Positions 21,791-33,158 of a stretch of 64,000 bases of DNA are shown in pieces. The DNA comes from Phymorhynchus buccinoides. Taxonomy: Eukaryota; Mollusca; Gastropoda; Neogastropoda; Raphitomidae. Both the position numbers and the translations under genes were made by a program. Where the stretch lies: positions 8,912,676 to 8,976,675 of the forward strand of contig CM065710.1 of the NCBI GenBank assembly GCA_017654935.2, written 5' to 3'. The notes beneath the pieces were generated by a model. The model did not search any database. It saw only the letters and a list, made by a program, of their open reading frames with translations, and was not told where the DNA came from. Position 1 is the stretch's first letter. The number at the start of each line of letters is the position of its first letter.

Positions 21791-22290
21791 NNNNNNNNNN
21801 NNNNNNNNNNNNNNNNNNNNNNNNNNNNNNNNNNNNNNNNNNNNNNNNNNNNNNNNNNNNNNNNNNNNNNNNNNNNNNNNNNNNNNNNNNNNNNNNNNNN
21901 NNNNNNNNNNNNNNNNNNNNNNNNNNNNNNNNNNNNNNNNNNNNNNNNNNNNNNNNNNNNNNNNNNNNNNNNNNNNNNNNNNNNNNNNNNNNNNNNNNNN
22001 NNNNNNNNNNNNNNNNNNNNNNNNNNNNNNNNNNNNNNNNNNNNNNNNNNNNNNNNNNNNNNNNNNNNNNNNNNNNNNNNNNNNNNNNNNNNNNNNNNNN
22101 NNNNNNNNNNNNNNNNNNNNNNNNNNNNNNNNNNNNNNNNNNNNNNNNNNNNNNNNNNNNNNNNNNNNNNNNNNNNNNNNNNNNNNNNNNNNNNNNNNNN
22201 NNNNNNNNNNNNNNNNNNNNNNNNNNNNNNNNNNNNNNNNNNNNNNNNNNNNNNNNNNNNNNNNNNNNNNNNNNNNNNNNNNNNNNNNNN
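21791..22290. other. Assembly gap, 500 N
   Basis: Exactly 500 N, a conventional placeholder length rather than a measured distance. It separates two contigs whose ends are homologous to each other's interiors. Confidence 0.99.
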
Positions 22291-22469
22291 TCTTTTTTTT
22301 ATGATTTAGGTCTGCGAGTTTCACTTATTCTATCTATTACTTTAATGCTTACACATATTTACAGGCACACCCACTCACACTCGCCACACCACCATCACAC
22401 TACGATATTATATATTGTCTGAATCACTTTTAGTGAAGGACATTAAACTGAAGAAACACACACACAAAC

Positions 22470-22504
<35 letters not shown>

Positions 22505-22513
22505 CACACAGAC
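22291..22513. repeat. Intron start with CA microsatellite
   Basis: The CA/CAAA tract at 22455-22510 abuts the exon 14 donor. Nothing else is recognised before the gap. Confidence 0.7.
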
Positions 22514-22642
22514 CTTGAAGTTCTTTTGATACGATTTGTAGGTGAATGCCCGTTGCTGCAGTTCATCCATCTGATTGAGCAGTTTCTTCAGCAGGCTCAC
22601 CACACGATCCTTGTCCGCCGCCGGGTCCAGGATCATCGGGTT
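22514..22642 (-). CDS. DNAH6: DNAH6 exon 14 of those seen (RAFTYKSYQKNFK)
   Basis: The exon is 43 codons (129 nt, phase 0-0), NPMILDPAADKDRVVSLLKK through MDELQQRAFTYKSYQKNFK. The acceptor is TTGTGTTCAG/AAC and the donor is AAG/GTCTGTG, running straight into a GT/CA microsatellite. In DNAH6 the next segment is a VEVSKFE-like start. It is not found in the remaining 220 bp before the assembly gap, so the 3' part of the gene presumably lies left of this window. Confidence 0.9.
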
Positions 22643-22671
22643 CTGAACACAACACGCGACGACACGAAACA

Positions 22672-22925
22672 TTAACCCTTTCACCGCCAATGTCGCATTT
22701 TTGCACCACAATGGTCCAACACCCATGTCACGAAAAGGCATCAAATCAGGGCCTGTTAATCCAAAGACCCTATTTTCTTAATTTTGGGAGGTAATGGATA
22801 GGCCTAATGTTATACATGTCACAGAGGAAAAAGCCCAATATTGCAGATTACATTTTTTCACTCTACCCAGTTAAGTTTAATGGCATTTTCTCGCCGAAAA
22901 ACATGGCTGGCGGCGAAAGGGTTAA
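22672..22925. mobile_element. TTAA-flanked piggyBac-like MITE, near perfect
   Basis: TTAACCCTTTCACCGCCA at the left and TGGCGGCGAAAGGGTTAA at the right. It begins 30 bp upstream of exon 14. The interior has AAAGGCATCAAATCAGG. Relatives: 48558-48784 and a degraded copy at about 61785-62155. Confidence 0.78.
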
Positions 22926-23004
22926 CCTCTTCACTACCAACAACGCATATATACGTCCTGTATAATGCTTCAGCACTCGACACCGATGTAGATATACGTT
23001 GGCA

Positions 23005-23253
23005 CTGTCGCAGTCAAAAAAGTCGATCAGTCAAATAAATCGCCCGCTACTATGAGAGTGTGTATTTGCGACAACCACAAATTTCAATCTTTCTTTACTT
23101 GAACCATTTACCTAAAACCCTAACCCTATCCCTAACACTTGAAAAAAGTGAAATTTGTGGTTCATGCTCAATGTCGCAAAAATGTCGCAAATACACACTC
23201 TCATAGTAGCCCGGGCAATTTATTTGACTGAGCGACTTTTTGGACTGCGACAG
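23005..23253. mobile_element. Foldback element with ~80-bp inverted arms
   Basis: The two arms are imperfect inverted copies from CTGTCGCAGTC inward; the inner 27 bp (23046-23072 against 23184-23210, GCTACTATGAGAGTGTGTAT onward) is a perfect match. The short loop holds CCCTAACCCTATCCCTAAC, degenerate telomere-like repeats. Non-coding; its transcript would form a long hairpin. Confidence 0.8.
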
Positions 23254-23289
23254 GCACTCATTCACAATTTTGATGCATTAAATACAATA

Positions 23290-23690
23290 ACCCGGCATCA
23301 AAGTCACGGGGATCAGTTATTTTCTGAGGGGTGGAAGGTCGCCGAGGTGGCGCCCTCGTAGGAAGACCTCATTCACACTGGCTCCGCAACCAAGACATTA
23401 TTGCCGTCAGTAGGGGGGGGGGGGGGGCTTAGTAGGTGGTGTCCTGCGTATGTTAGCTCCAGAACAGGCTCCACTCCCCCCCCCCCCGAACTCCACCAAA
23501 GTGACTCAGCAGCAGTGCAGTGTCTCCTCGGTTGGTTGCCTCCTGACGGCCTAACAAAGATTCGCTCCTCTTGGAAGAGCTGGTTTCGGATTCTGCGACC
23601 TGACAAGCCAGGGTGTGACTGCGAGTTGGGACTCTAAATGAGCGGCGTGGGAGCAACGCCACTGTATGGCCCAGAAGATGGGACAACAGA
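23290..23690. repeat. Interspersed repeat R (copy 1)
   Basis: TTAGTAGGTGGTGTCCTGCG, GTGACTCAGCAGCAGTGCAG and GCAACGCCACTGTATGGCCC recur at 49268-49604 plus 49778-49818, where a SINE splits the element. G and C runs at 23417 and 23476. Class unknown. Confidence 0.6.
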
Positions 23691-23929
23691 AAACAGAAAA
23701 AACCCACCTGGCAAACAGGTAACACAGATGTAACTAAAAGGTGGCACTGAAAGGGTTAAAACAATTGTCGTACAAGAGAAAATCAAGTCACCCCAAAACA
23801 TTGTGAAAACTATGAAGCTGATCCAACCCGATTACTCTTAAGATAAGCTATGCAGTGCTCCCGATAATATGTGTTTGTGCATAGTACACGCACACCCAAA
23901 ATATGCAACAAACCTCAAAGTTTTTATTT

Positions 23930-24385
23930 TTAAAATTTAAAAAAAATTTTAAAGTAAAAATATTTAAACAGAATTTCAAGCCTTTTACTTAGGGCTACTT
24001 TTGAATTTTACAAATTAGAATTAAAAAACATACAGTCCCTGCCTGTACTTTTTGCTTTGACCTTCTTGGCCTTTAGAAATTTGAATATTGCAACAGCAAC
24101 AAAGATAATAAATTAATCCCTTACCTGGCCTCTTGCTTAACCTCCTTGACATTTCAAACATTGAAATTAAAAACACACGTTTTTTAATAACAATAAAAAT
24201 TATTAAATTTCATACCCTGGCCTCATGCGCAACTTTGACCTTTCAGCTTAAAATCTACAAAAAAATAACCTTGAATTTTTTTTTCACTAAAGCAAAAACA
24301 AACTCAATAATTTACAATCCCTATCAGTACCTCCATGACCTTTCAAAATTTAAATATTAAAACCAAAAAATCTTCTGCCTCTTAC
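23930..24385 (-). repeat. Exon 13 donor-end ghosts
   Basis: About four degenerate units of about 95 bp lie downstream of exon 13. Each has a CAAGAGGCCAG/GTAAG-like exon end on the minus strand (best near 24121-24150: KEVKQEAR-like then GTAAGGG) plus AT-rich intron. Confidence 0.6.
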
Positions 24386-24535
24386 CTGGGCCTCTTGTTT
24401 GACCTCCTTGACCTCTTTGCCCAACTCGGTGATGTCTTTGTCGAGGTGTGTGCAGAATTTGTCGATGTTTCCGTCGCGCTCGGCAAGCGATTTGTCGATG
24501 GCGTTGCGAACGTTGGTGATCGAGGGACTGAGCGT
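24386..24535 (-). CDS. DNAH6: DNAH6 exon 13 (NVRNAIDKSLAERDGNI)
   Basis: The exon is 50 codons (150 nt, phase 0-0), TLSPSITNVRNAIDKSLAER to LGKEVKEVKQEAQ, predicted coiled-coil-like at its C-terminal end. The acceptor is TTTTGCAG/ACG and the donor is CAG/GTAAGA. It lies outside the visible duplication, so there is one copy here. Partial copies of both ends are present: acceptor-end copies upstream (24614-24880 and 25150-25204) and donor-end copies downstream (23930-24360). Confidence 0.9.
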
Positions 24536-24956
24536 CTGCAAAATTAAAACCGATTCTGATGATCATTATCCTCATCATTGTCATCGTCATCGTCATTATC
24601 GTCATCATCTTCAAGGTGTGTGCAGAGTTTGTTGATGTTTCCGTTGCGCTCCGACCAGCGCTTTGTTGATGGCGTTACGAACGTTGATGATCGAGGGAAT
24701 GAGCATCTGCGAAAATTATAACCGATTCTTGCTATTGTGATAAGCGTTATCCTCATCATTATCATTATGATTATCATTCAAGGTGTGTGCAGAATTTGTT
24801 GATGTTTCCATCGCGTTCGGCCAGCGCTTTAACGATGGCGGTACGAATGTCTGTGACCAAAGGACTCAGCGTCTGCGAAATTAAAATCATTTCTCGTTAT
24901 CATGATGATCATCACCATCATCACTATTATCATCATCATCGTTATTATCATCATTG
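24536..24956 (-). repeat. Exon 13 acceptor-end ghosts with ATC tracts
   Basis: Two units (24614-24715 and 24779-24880) carry the exon 13 start. The second reads TLSPLVTDIRTAIVKALAER then DGNINKFCTHLE with a CAG acceptor and an open frame, ending at a TGA beside an ATC/CAT tract. A third fragment lies at 25150-25204. Confidence 0.78.
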
Positions 24957-25127
24957 TTGTTGTTGTTGTTGTTCCCTGGCTTAACGACTCCAGGGATCAT
25001 CCCAACAGCCAGAGCACTTGAACAATTCAGTACAAATGCACCAGCTAGGGATGAGAACATTACGTGTGTGACCGTTTTGATTACCCCGCCATGTGGGCAG
25101 CCACACTCCGTCTTCGGGGGAATCATC
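24957..25127 (+). repeat. GTT-tailed interspersed repeat
   Basis: GTT run, then GGGATCATCCCAACAGCC and GGCAGCCACACTCCGTCTTC. It is inserted within the exon 13 ghost array. Confidence 0.7.
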
Positions 25128-25204
25128 ATTGTCATCTTCATCACATTGTTGGTTGTGTTACGACCTTTAGTTATCGTGGGACTGAGACTCTGTGGAAATG
25201 ATGA

Positions 25205-25565
25205 ATTTAATCAGCATACCATCATCATAACATTGTCATCATCATCATCATCATCATCATTATCATCATCATCATTTCATCATCATCATTGTCATCATCA
25301 TTGTCATCATCATCATTGTCATCATCATCATTGTCATCATCATTGTCAGCATCATTGTCAGCATCATCATCATCATCATCATTGTCATCATCATCATTGT
25401 CATCATCATCATCGTCATCATTATCATCATCATCATCATTATCATCATCATCGTCATCATCATCATCATCATCATCATCATTGTCATCATCATTGTCATC
25501 ATCATCATCATCATCATCATCATTGTCATCATCATCGTCATCATCATCGTCATTTTCATCGTCAC
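25205..25565 (+). repeat. ATC/TTG microsatellite
   Basis: Nearly pure CATCATCATTGT tract of about 360 bp. All long Met-, His- or Ser-rich open frames here come from this tract. Confidence 0.9.
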
Positions 25566-25865
25566 AATCATTGTCATCCTCATTGGCCGATCTAATGAAA
25601 GCCTATACTCCATCTACATAGCCATGCTCCTCCTCTGACTCTCGTATCTTCCAGATACCTCGTTGCCAAACCAGGAACCTTGGTGAACAATCTTTCTAAC
25701 CCTAACCCTAACCCCTATCTCATGGAACAAATTGCTTCTTCCACTCCGCAGCTAAAAAAACCCTCTCCTGTCTTCTTTCATGTCTTCCCTCAGATCCACT
25801 CCATTTAAATCCCAATCTGCATCTTTCTTTTCATTTCTATTGGCTTTCCTCCTCGTTTATTCTGT
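25566..25865. other. Intron, no gene; short telomere-like run
   Basis: Three CCCTAA repeats at 25696-25717. Otherwise nothing recognised. Confidence 0.55.
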
Positions 25866-25881
25866 GTGTGTGTGTGTTGTG

Positions 25882-25949
<68 letters not shown>

Positions 25950-25953
25950 GTGT

Positions 25954-26005
<52 letters not shown>

Positions 26006-26222
26006 GTGTTGCGTTGTGTTGTGTTGTCAAATCAAGTCAAGTCAAAATCATCTTTATTGAGGGTTAAAGAATAAGCTAACAAAGCTTTTTTTCATCATGC
26101 CCTGTGTTGTGTGTTTGTGTTGTGTTGTGTTGTGTGTGTTGTTGTGTTGTGTTGTGTGTGTGTGTGGTGTGTGTGTGTGTGTGTGTTGTAGTTGTGTGTG
26201 TGTGTGTGTGTGTGTGTGATGT
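25866..26222 (+). repeat. GT microsatellite cluster
   Basis: GT runs at 25868-26012 and 26100-26220 with GTTGT variants. Confidence 0.9.
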
Positions 26223-26402
26223 GTGTCGGAGTGAGTGTTGGGCCCAACCAGTCCCTTTGGCTGCAGCACTAGAGTCAGTATAAATACCCCCCTAGTTAGA
26301 GTCATAGTCTTCCACAGAACACTAAGCTGCACCATGATATTCCATTACTGTAGAAAATCACTCAATGCATGGCATGCTGTGTTGTGGTGTGGCATGGTGT
26401 GC

Positions 26403-26663
26403 ATGGTACATTACTTTTCTAGTCAGACACTAGTCTCTCTGAAATTCAGGCTGCTCCCACCTGGAGAGTGTGTCACCGCCGGTAGAGCGCCAGAAAAAAA
26501 CCTACTTTTTAGCATGTGTGTGTTGTGTGACTGAAAGGGGGGTAGGGGCACATTTTGCGGTCACTGGGTTCTTTAATGCGCAGAAACAAGCGCAAGCACA
26601 CAGGACTTTGGCGTCTCATCCGAAAGACAGCTCTCTCTTTAATACTGGCCCCCCTACTACAGG
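26403..26663 (-). repeat. tRNA-derived SINE, family 1, truncated (right copy)
   Basis: Same element as 1-243, showing the terminal TACATTACTTTTCTAGTCAG stretch that the window edge cuts from the left copy. It lies about 60 bp beyond the exon 12 donor. Confidence 0.7.
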
Positions 26664-26725
26664 CTAATCTCAACCAATAACAAAAGCCGTTTCAGCAAAG
26701 AGCCGGTATATGTGTCGACGTTTAC

Positions 26726-26827
26726 CTGGTAGACGGCAAAGTCTTCGGGCGGCGTGGGCACCTTATACTCGTCGATCAGTTCGTACATGTCCTTCACGAT
26801 CATCGCCTCTCGCTCCAACGGGTCGAT
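26726..26827 (-). CDS. DNAH6: DNAH6 exon 12 (VPTPPEDFAVYQ), right copy
   Basis: The exon is 34 codons (102 nt, phase 0-0): IDPLEREAMIVKDMYELIDE then YKVPTPPEDFAVYQ. The VPTPPEDFAV motif is diagnostic of DNAH6. The acceptor is TGATTGCAG/ATC and the donor is CAG/GTAAAC. A SINE lies about 60 bp beyond the donor, and the left boundary of the visible duplication (26422) lies in that SINE. Confidence 0.91.
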
Positions 26828-27336
26828 CTGCAATCACACACACACACAGAGAGAAAATGCATGGTAGTGGGGGGGCAAAAGTGAGTTTCGCGGAAGAATA
26901 TCCAACCGATTCTGCATTTCATTTGAAAGATGTCGACTCAAACAAAAATGATGAAGTTGGGCGTCAAAATGAAGAAGAAGAAGAAAAAAAAAAAAGAAGC
27001 ACTAGGATCACAAATCTGGAAACGTGTGGCGTGAACTAGGCCGCGCACGACTGCTAACGTCGGCAGGAAGTTGCTTGTTCAGTCATTCAAATCCGGCTCC
27101 ACGAAGCGATTGCATAGGTTTCAAAGTACGTAATTTTCAGGCACCCGAGCACATTTTGACCCTAGCTTTTTTTTTCTTTTTCTTTTTTTCTGTCAAATAT
27201 TTCACTTCCGCGGATTTTCCTCGATTCGCGGAGGTCTACCATGCCTGATTGGTGAAAGCACCGTATTTTACGGACTACAAGGCGTACCTCCCAAATTTTA
27301 TACAAAATTTTGATTTGCTATTATGGTTTCTTACTA

Positions 27337-27896
27337 CAGACAAACCTCTATTTTAAGACTTCCAAAATGTCCGGAAAAATCGGTCGTAAATTGGAGGGAG
27401 CGTATGACGGAGGTTTTCACTGGCAGCCGTAGAAAGAAAAAGTTCAGCACAATTCATACTCTCTTCTTCATGCACACATACAATGACATATTAAAACTGG
27501 ATTTGGGTCTTTCCAACTCCATAGGATTGTGCAATCGATGTATTACAGTTTCACTTCGCCGACTTCTGTTAATCACCTCCACTCTCGTCCAAAGTCAGTG
27601 GTTTTCTTTTTCAAAGTCAGTGGTTTTCGTGCTTTTCCTACGCTCTCCGCCATCTTTTCTACAACAAGGGAAGCGACTCCGCTTTCAGGCCCTTGACCGT
27701 GTTGTTTCCCTTTGCTCGAAGTCTATGCAGACGACAGCAACGGTCGTAAAAACAACAAAATGGCGGTCGTAAGTCGCGTTTTAGGGGAAGTCGTTTAAGA
27801 GAGGTCGTTTACATAGTAAAATGCATCTGTGCCAACAAATCCGGTCTCAAATGAGGTGGTCGCTTAACAGAGGGTCGTAAAATAGGGGGTTGTCTG
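27337..27896. mobile_element. TA-flanked MITE, pogo/Tigger-like ends (right copy)
   Basis: Counterpart of 908-1469, with TA on both flanks. About 560 bp, non-coding. Confidence 0.68.
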
Positions 27897-28248
27897 TATT
27901 AGTAAAATGCGGACTATAAGCTGCTACTTTTTCCCTCAACTTTGGCCCATGCGGCTTATAGACTGATGCGGACTATCTGTGGATTTTTTTCCATTCTACA
28001 TTTATCAGTATGATTAAATCTGTTTCTGGACACATTCTTCAGCCTATTTTGAGCTTCTTTTGACTCAAAACTGGTTTTGGTAATCAATAGATTCAAATCT
28101 CATGCTTAAAGTGTTTACGGACATTAAAATACTCATGTTCTGATAGGAGAATTTCTATATTTGTGTTGGTTTGTGCACATACAATTTTCTCTGCGGCTTA
28201 TAAACTGGTGCGACTTATACGTGAATAAATACCTAATCTTTTACTAAT

Positions 28249-28559
28249 TTAACCCCTTCACTGCCGAGCCAGGTTCCAGTTCCGGGGCAACTATTTGCCA
28301 AGCCGTTTTAGGTTGCGGAGTCTATCGCAAAACATTTCTGAATAAAAGTGCATGTAACCTATACTTTTTCTGAATGGGAATTGAATATACTATCCTTTGA
28401 GAACACTCTCACATGCATTCGAACATACTGCGAAAAGCGTATGGATAGAAAAAGGGAAACTCTTAGAATAACGCTATGACGGATATTTCCGTGACGGGGC
28501 AGTTTATAGGTTACCGGAAGTTGACGGAAATATCCGTGACGGGGCAGTGAAAAGGTTAA
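28249..28559. mobile_element. TTAA-flanked piggyBac-like MITE (right copy)
   Basis: Counterpart of 1812-2121 with TTAA at both ends. Confidence 0.68.
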
Positions 28560-28739
28560 GGGGGCATGCGGCTTATACACAGGTGCATCTCATAGTCCAG
28601 TTTTTATGGCAGTCACATTATAAGGCGCAGGGGTCTCAGTCTGGGGAAAAAAATATTGTCAAGTAAAATACAGTAAAACATCTTCTCGATCCTCAAAATG
28701 ACAGGTTTCAACGCTCTCTCTTTCAACCTTCCACCCCTC

Positions 28740-30017
28740 TTAATTACAAAAATAGGCTGACTGATCGGGACCTTGATTCAGGAAAGTAACAAAGTGGAGA
28801 CAAACTTCAAAACAAAATGGTTTCTAGTCTGAACCGAGCTTTCGTTTTCCAAACCCTCCACCCCTACCAATTAAAATGGACCAACCTGCCATCCCTCTGA
28901 ATCAAAAATGGATTGACACTAATCTGGACGTTGTCCGGGAAAGTCAGGGAGTGGACAAGCTTCAAACAACAGTCATAATCTCCCCTTTTCGAACCTACCA
29001 CCCCTACTAATTCAAATGGATTAACCTGCCACCCCTAAAATACAAAATGGACTGACCCTGATCTGGACCTTGTCGAGGAAGGTCAAGGAGTGTTTAACTT
29101 CAGCGTGGTGGTGGGGACGGCCTCCAGCCTGAACTGAGCATCCTACAACCCGCAACCCCAACAAACAAAAAATGGACAAACCTGCCACCCCTATACCAAT
29201 CGAAAATGGACTCATCCTGATCTGGACCTCGTCGAGGAAGGTCAAGGAGTGGACACACTCCTACGTGATGGTGGGGACGGCCACCAGCCTGAACTGAGCA
29301 TCCTACAACCCGCAACCCCTACAAACAAAAAATGGACTAACCTGCCACCCCTAACAATGAAAATGGACTGACCCTGATCTGGACCTTGTCTAGGAAGGTC
29401 AAGGAGTGGACAAACTCCAGCGTGGTGGTGGGGACGGCCAAGAGTCTGAACTGAGCGTCCCGTAGTTACCATTCTCTTTCCAATCCGCAACCCCTACCAA
29501 TTAAAATGGATTATACCAATAAAAAATGGACTGACCCTAATCTGGACCTCGTCGAGGAAGGTGAGGGAGTGGACAAACTCCAGCGTGGTGGTGGGGACGG
29601 CCTCCAGCCTGAACTGGGCATCCTACAACCCGCAACCCCTAACAATGAAAATAGACCAACCTGCCACCCCTTTTAGTTATTAAAAATGGACTGACCCTGA
29701 TCTGGACCTCGTCGAGGAAGGTCAGGGAGTGGACAAACTGCAGCGTGATGGTGGGGACAGCCACCAGCCTAAACTGGGCGTCCTACAACCCGCAAACCCC
29801 TACAAACAAAAAATGGACTAAACTGCCACCCCTGACAATGAAAATGGACTGACCCTGATCTGAACCTCGTCGAGGAAGGTCAAGGAGTGGACAAACTCCA
29901 GCGTGGTGGTGGGGCCAGCCAAGAGTCTGAACTGAGCGTCCCGTAGTTACCATTCCAATTTCCAACCCGCAACCCCTACCAATTAAAATGGATTATACCA
30001 ATAAAAAATGGACTGAC
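28740..30017 (-). repeat. Exon 11-derived tandem array (right copy)
   Basis: Counterpart of 2290-3566 with one unit (near 29400) more complete than on the left. The usable-looking cassettes are 29536-29622 and 29696-29782, each 87 nt and phase 0-0. Confidence 0.85.
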
Positions 30018-30170
30018 CCTGATCTGGACGTCGTCGAGGAAGGTGAGGGAGTGGACAAACTCCAGCGTGGTGGTGGGGACGGCTTCCAGCCTGAACTGGG
30101 CGTCCTGCAGCTCGGCGATGAGCCGGTCCACCTCTTTGCGGGCCAGCACCGGCAGCAGGGCGTTGATCAC
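30018..30170 (-). CDS. DNAH6: DNAH6 exon 11 (VPTTTLEFVHSLTFLDDVQIR), right copy
   Basis: The exon is 51 codons (153 nt, phase 0-0), VINALLPVLARKEVDRLIAE through ELQDAQFRLEAVPTTTLEFV to SLTFLDDVQIR. The acceptor is GTCCCAG/GTG and the donor is AGG/GTCAGT. The last 87 nt (DAQFRL to VQIR) with the donor are repeated up to eight times downstream (28740-30017), two of them as apparently usable phase-0 cassettes. Confidence 0.9.
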
Positions 30171-31544
30171 CTGGGACAGAATCAAACAGGGAGGAAAACA
30201 TCAATCACTACATAAAGACAGCCGGGCAATGGGTGGATGCCTCGTGCCTCCATACGGGGAGCTGGACGACCCCGCCCCCTCCACGCGTCTCTCCCCATGG
30301 GGATACCGGGTGTGTGTGTGGGGGGAAATCCCCCACCTTCTGAAAGCTTTAAATAATAATAATAAAGAAAACATATAGCGCACATTCCAGGCTAGCTGCT
30401 CATGGCGCTTTACAAAAATGTAACCAAATCACATCAATACCCATGCTTGCACGCACACAAGCACACACACTGACGAACACAGCATATCATTTACATGCGC
30501 ATGCACACATACATACAGTACATACATACATACATACATACGTACGTACGTTCGTACATACATACATACACACAGACACAAACACACACACACATCCCCA
30601 CACACATGCATAAGCACATGCCAGCACGCGCATGCACACACACACTTTCTGTCTCCCACCTTTCCCATGCCATTCCTCATCCGCACACGCTTTCATTCTC
30701 ACAATCCGATCATGGTGGACAGTAGTGTTCAGAGAATAGATGGGTTTTCAGGTTGGTTTTCAAAACTGACAGGGAGTTGGAATGTCTGAGAGACAGAGGG
30801 AGTTTGTTCCAAGTAGCTGGGGCCTGAAAAGAAAAGGATCTCTCGCCATAAGTTTTCGTTTTAATTGAGGGAGGCTGTAGAATACGAGAATCAGAAGAAG
30901 AACGAAGCCCTCATGGTGACCTCAGTTTCGATTTTTAATCCAGCCAATAATGCCTTGGTGCATTATAGTCAAACACAAATACAATGCGGTTTGGAGAGGA
31001 TATTAAGAAGAAGGGAATTTCAACAATTTGTATTCAGTAACGTGGCGCCGGCACCAAGCATATTATCAATTATCGGAAAAGAAAAAAAAAAAGATTGGTA
31101 AAATATTATTGATTTCAAGGGTAGCTTGGACTGAAAAAAATCGTACATGTCTGTAGAATCCAGGGATGAAAGATGACAAATATTTGCCCAAAGAAAAATG
31201 AGGATTTTTGCATAAACCCTTGACTGCCATATAACGTATCACGTACTGACTTGATGACATCACTGATGACGTCATCAGATGAAGATGAATAACTCTGATA
31301 TGCTGGCTTTTGCTCTAACACAGTCAAGAGAGTTATATCCCCAGACAATTTGGCCAGTTGTCCTTTTCATGTCATGATTTGTACAACGATTTTTCCTTTA
31401 ATTTTCTCTGGCAGTCAAGGGAAACGCTACATAAAAACAAACATATTAAAACTATATAATAGGGTGGAATCTTAACATTTAAAAAAACCCCACACACAGC
31501 CAAAAAAAAAAAAAAAAAAAAAACACAAAAGGGAAGCGACTCAC

Positions 31545-31696
31545 GTCCAGACAGCGGAGCGGAGACGGGATTAGCAGCCCTTTCATCTTGGTGGCGTCCA
31601 CCAGCAGCATTCCGATTGGCCGCGTTTCTTTGATCTTCACCGCCATGTTGTGCTGCTTGTGGTATTTGTCCAGGTGCTCTCCGAAGAACGCCACGT
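31545..31696 (-). CDS. DNAH6: DNAH6 exon 10 (FFGEHLDKYHKQH), right copy
   Basis: The exon is 152 nt: two bases plus 50 codons, DVAFFGEHLDKYHKQHNMAV to LLIPSPLRCLD. The LEKYHKQH and IPSPLRCL motifs are hallmarks of this tail region. The acceptor is GATTCCATCAG/AC and the donor is GGAC/GTGAGT. Upstream, an array of about thirteen degenerate units carries the 5' end of this exon embedded in ATC microsatellite (31697-33300). Confidence 0.9.
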
Positions 31697-32699
31697 CTGA
31701 TGGAATCATCATCATCATGATTATTCATCATTTATTATAATCATCATTATCATCATCGTAGTCGTCATCGTTATCATCTTTATCATAATCCTCATCATCG
31801 TCATCGTAATGATGTGTGCTACTTGTAATTCTTGTCTTACGGACCAATATATTGTCATCATCTATATCATCATCATTATCTTTATCATCGTTATCATTAT
31901 CATCATCATTATTTATCATCATCATCATCATCGTCATGATGTGCTGCTTGTGATTCTTGTCTGACGGACCAATATATTGTCATCATCTATATCATCATCA
32001 TTATCATCATCATTATTATTTATCATCATCATCATCATCGTCATGATGTGTGCTGCTTGTGATTCTTGTTGGGGTGCTCTCCATATAATGCCACATCTGA
32101 TGGAACAATAGATTGTCATCATCATCATCTTTATCATCATCATCATCATCATTATTTATCATCATCGTCGTCATTGTCAGGTTGTGCTGCTTGTGATTCT
32201 TGTTGGGGTGCTCTCCATATAATGCCACATCTGATAGAACAATAGATTGTCATCATCATCATCTTTATCATCATCATCATTTATCATAATCATCATCATT
32301 ATTTATCATCATCGTCGTCATCATCATGCTGTGCTGCTTGTGATTCTTGTTGGGGTGCTCTCCGAATAGCGCCACATCTGATGGAACAATAGATTGTCAT
32401 CATCATCATCATCTTTATCATCATCATTTATCATCATCATCTTTATCATCATCATCATCATCATCATCATCATGCTGTGCTGCTTGTGACACTTATTGGG
32501 GTGCTCTCCGAAGAATGCCATGTCTGGCGGAACAATAGATTGTCATCAGCGTCATCATCTTTATCATCATCATCATTATCATAATCATAATCATCATCAT
32601 CATCATCATTATCATCATGGAACAACAGATTGTCGTCATCGTCATGTTGTGTGCTGCTTGTAACACCACATCTGATGGAACAACAGATTGTCGTCACTG

Positions 32700-32737
<38 letters not shown>

Positions 32738-33033
32738 GTCATGTTGTGTGCTGCTTGTAACACCACATCTGATGGAACAACAGATTGTCGTCACTGTCAT
32801 CATCATCATCATCATCATCATCATCGTCATGTTGTGTGCTGCTTGTAACACCACATCTGATGGAACAACAGATTGTCGTCACTCATCATCATCATCATCA
32901 TCATCATCGTCATGTTGTGTGCTGCTTGTAACACCACATCTGATGGAACAACAGATTGTCGTCACATCATCATCATCGTCATGTTGTGTGCTGCTTGTAA
33001 TGCCACATCTGATGGAACAACAGAATGTCATCA

Positions 33034-33069
<36 letters not shown>

Positions 33070-33117
33070 GTTGTGTGCTGCTTGTAACTCCACATCTGAT
33101 GGAACAACAGATTGTCG

Positions 33118-33158
<41 letters not shown>

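Larger units (their letters stand above)
22922..23759. mobile_element. Composite TTAA-bounded region
   Basis: Shares its TTAA with the preceding MITE (TTAACCTCTTCACTACC) and ends ACTGAAAGGGTTAA. It probably is one TTAA element that received the foldback element (23005-23253) and another repeat (23290-23690). Confidence 0.45.

Noticed and set aside
21611..22422. Open frames of 170-250 codons across 21791-22290
   Set aside because: They consist of N-derived unknown residues in the assembly gap.
24954..25621. His-, Ser- and Met-rich open frames up to 213 codons
   Set aside because: They are translations of an ATC microsatellite and are open in all three frames on both strands.
25696..25717. 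Telomere
   Set aside because: Only three repeats in the middle of a contig inside an intron; at most an interstitial remnant.
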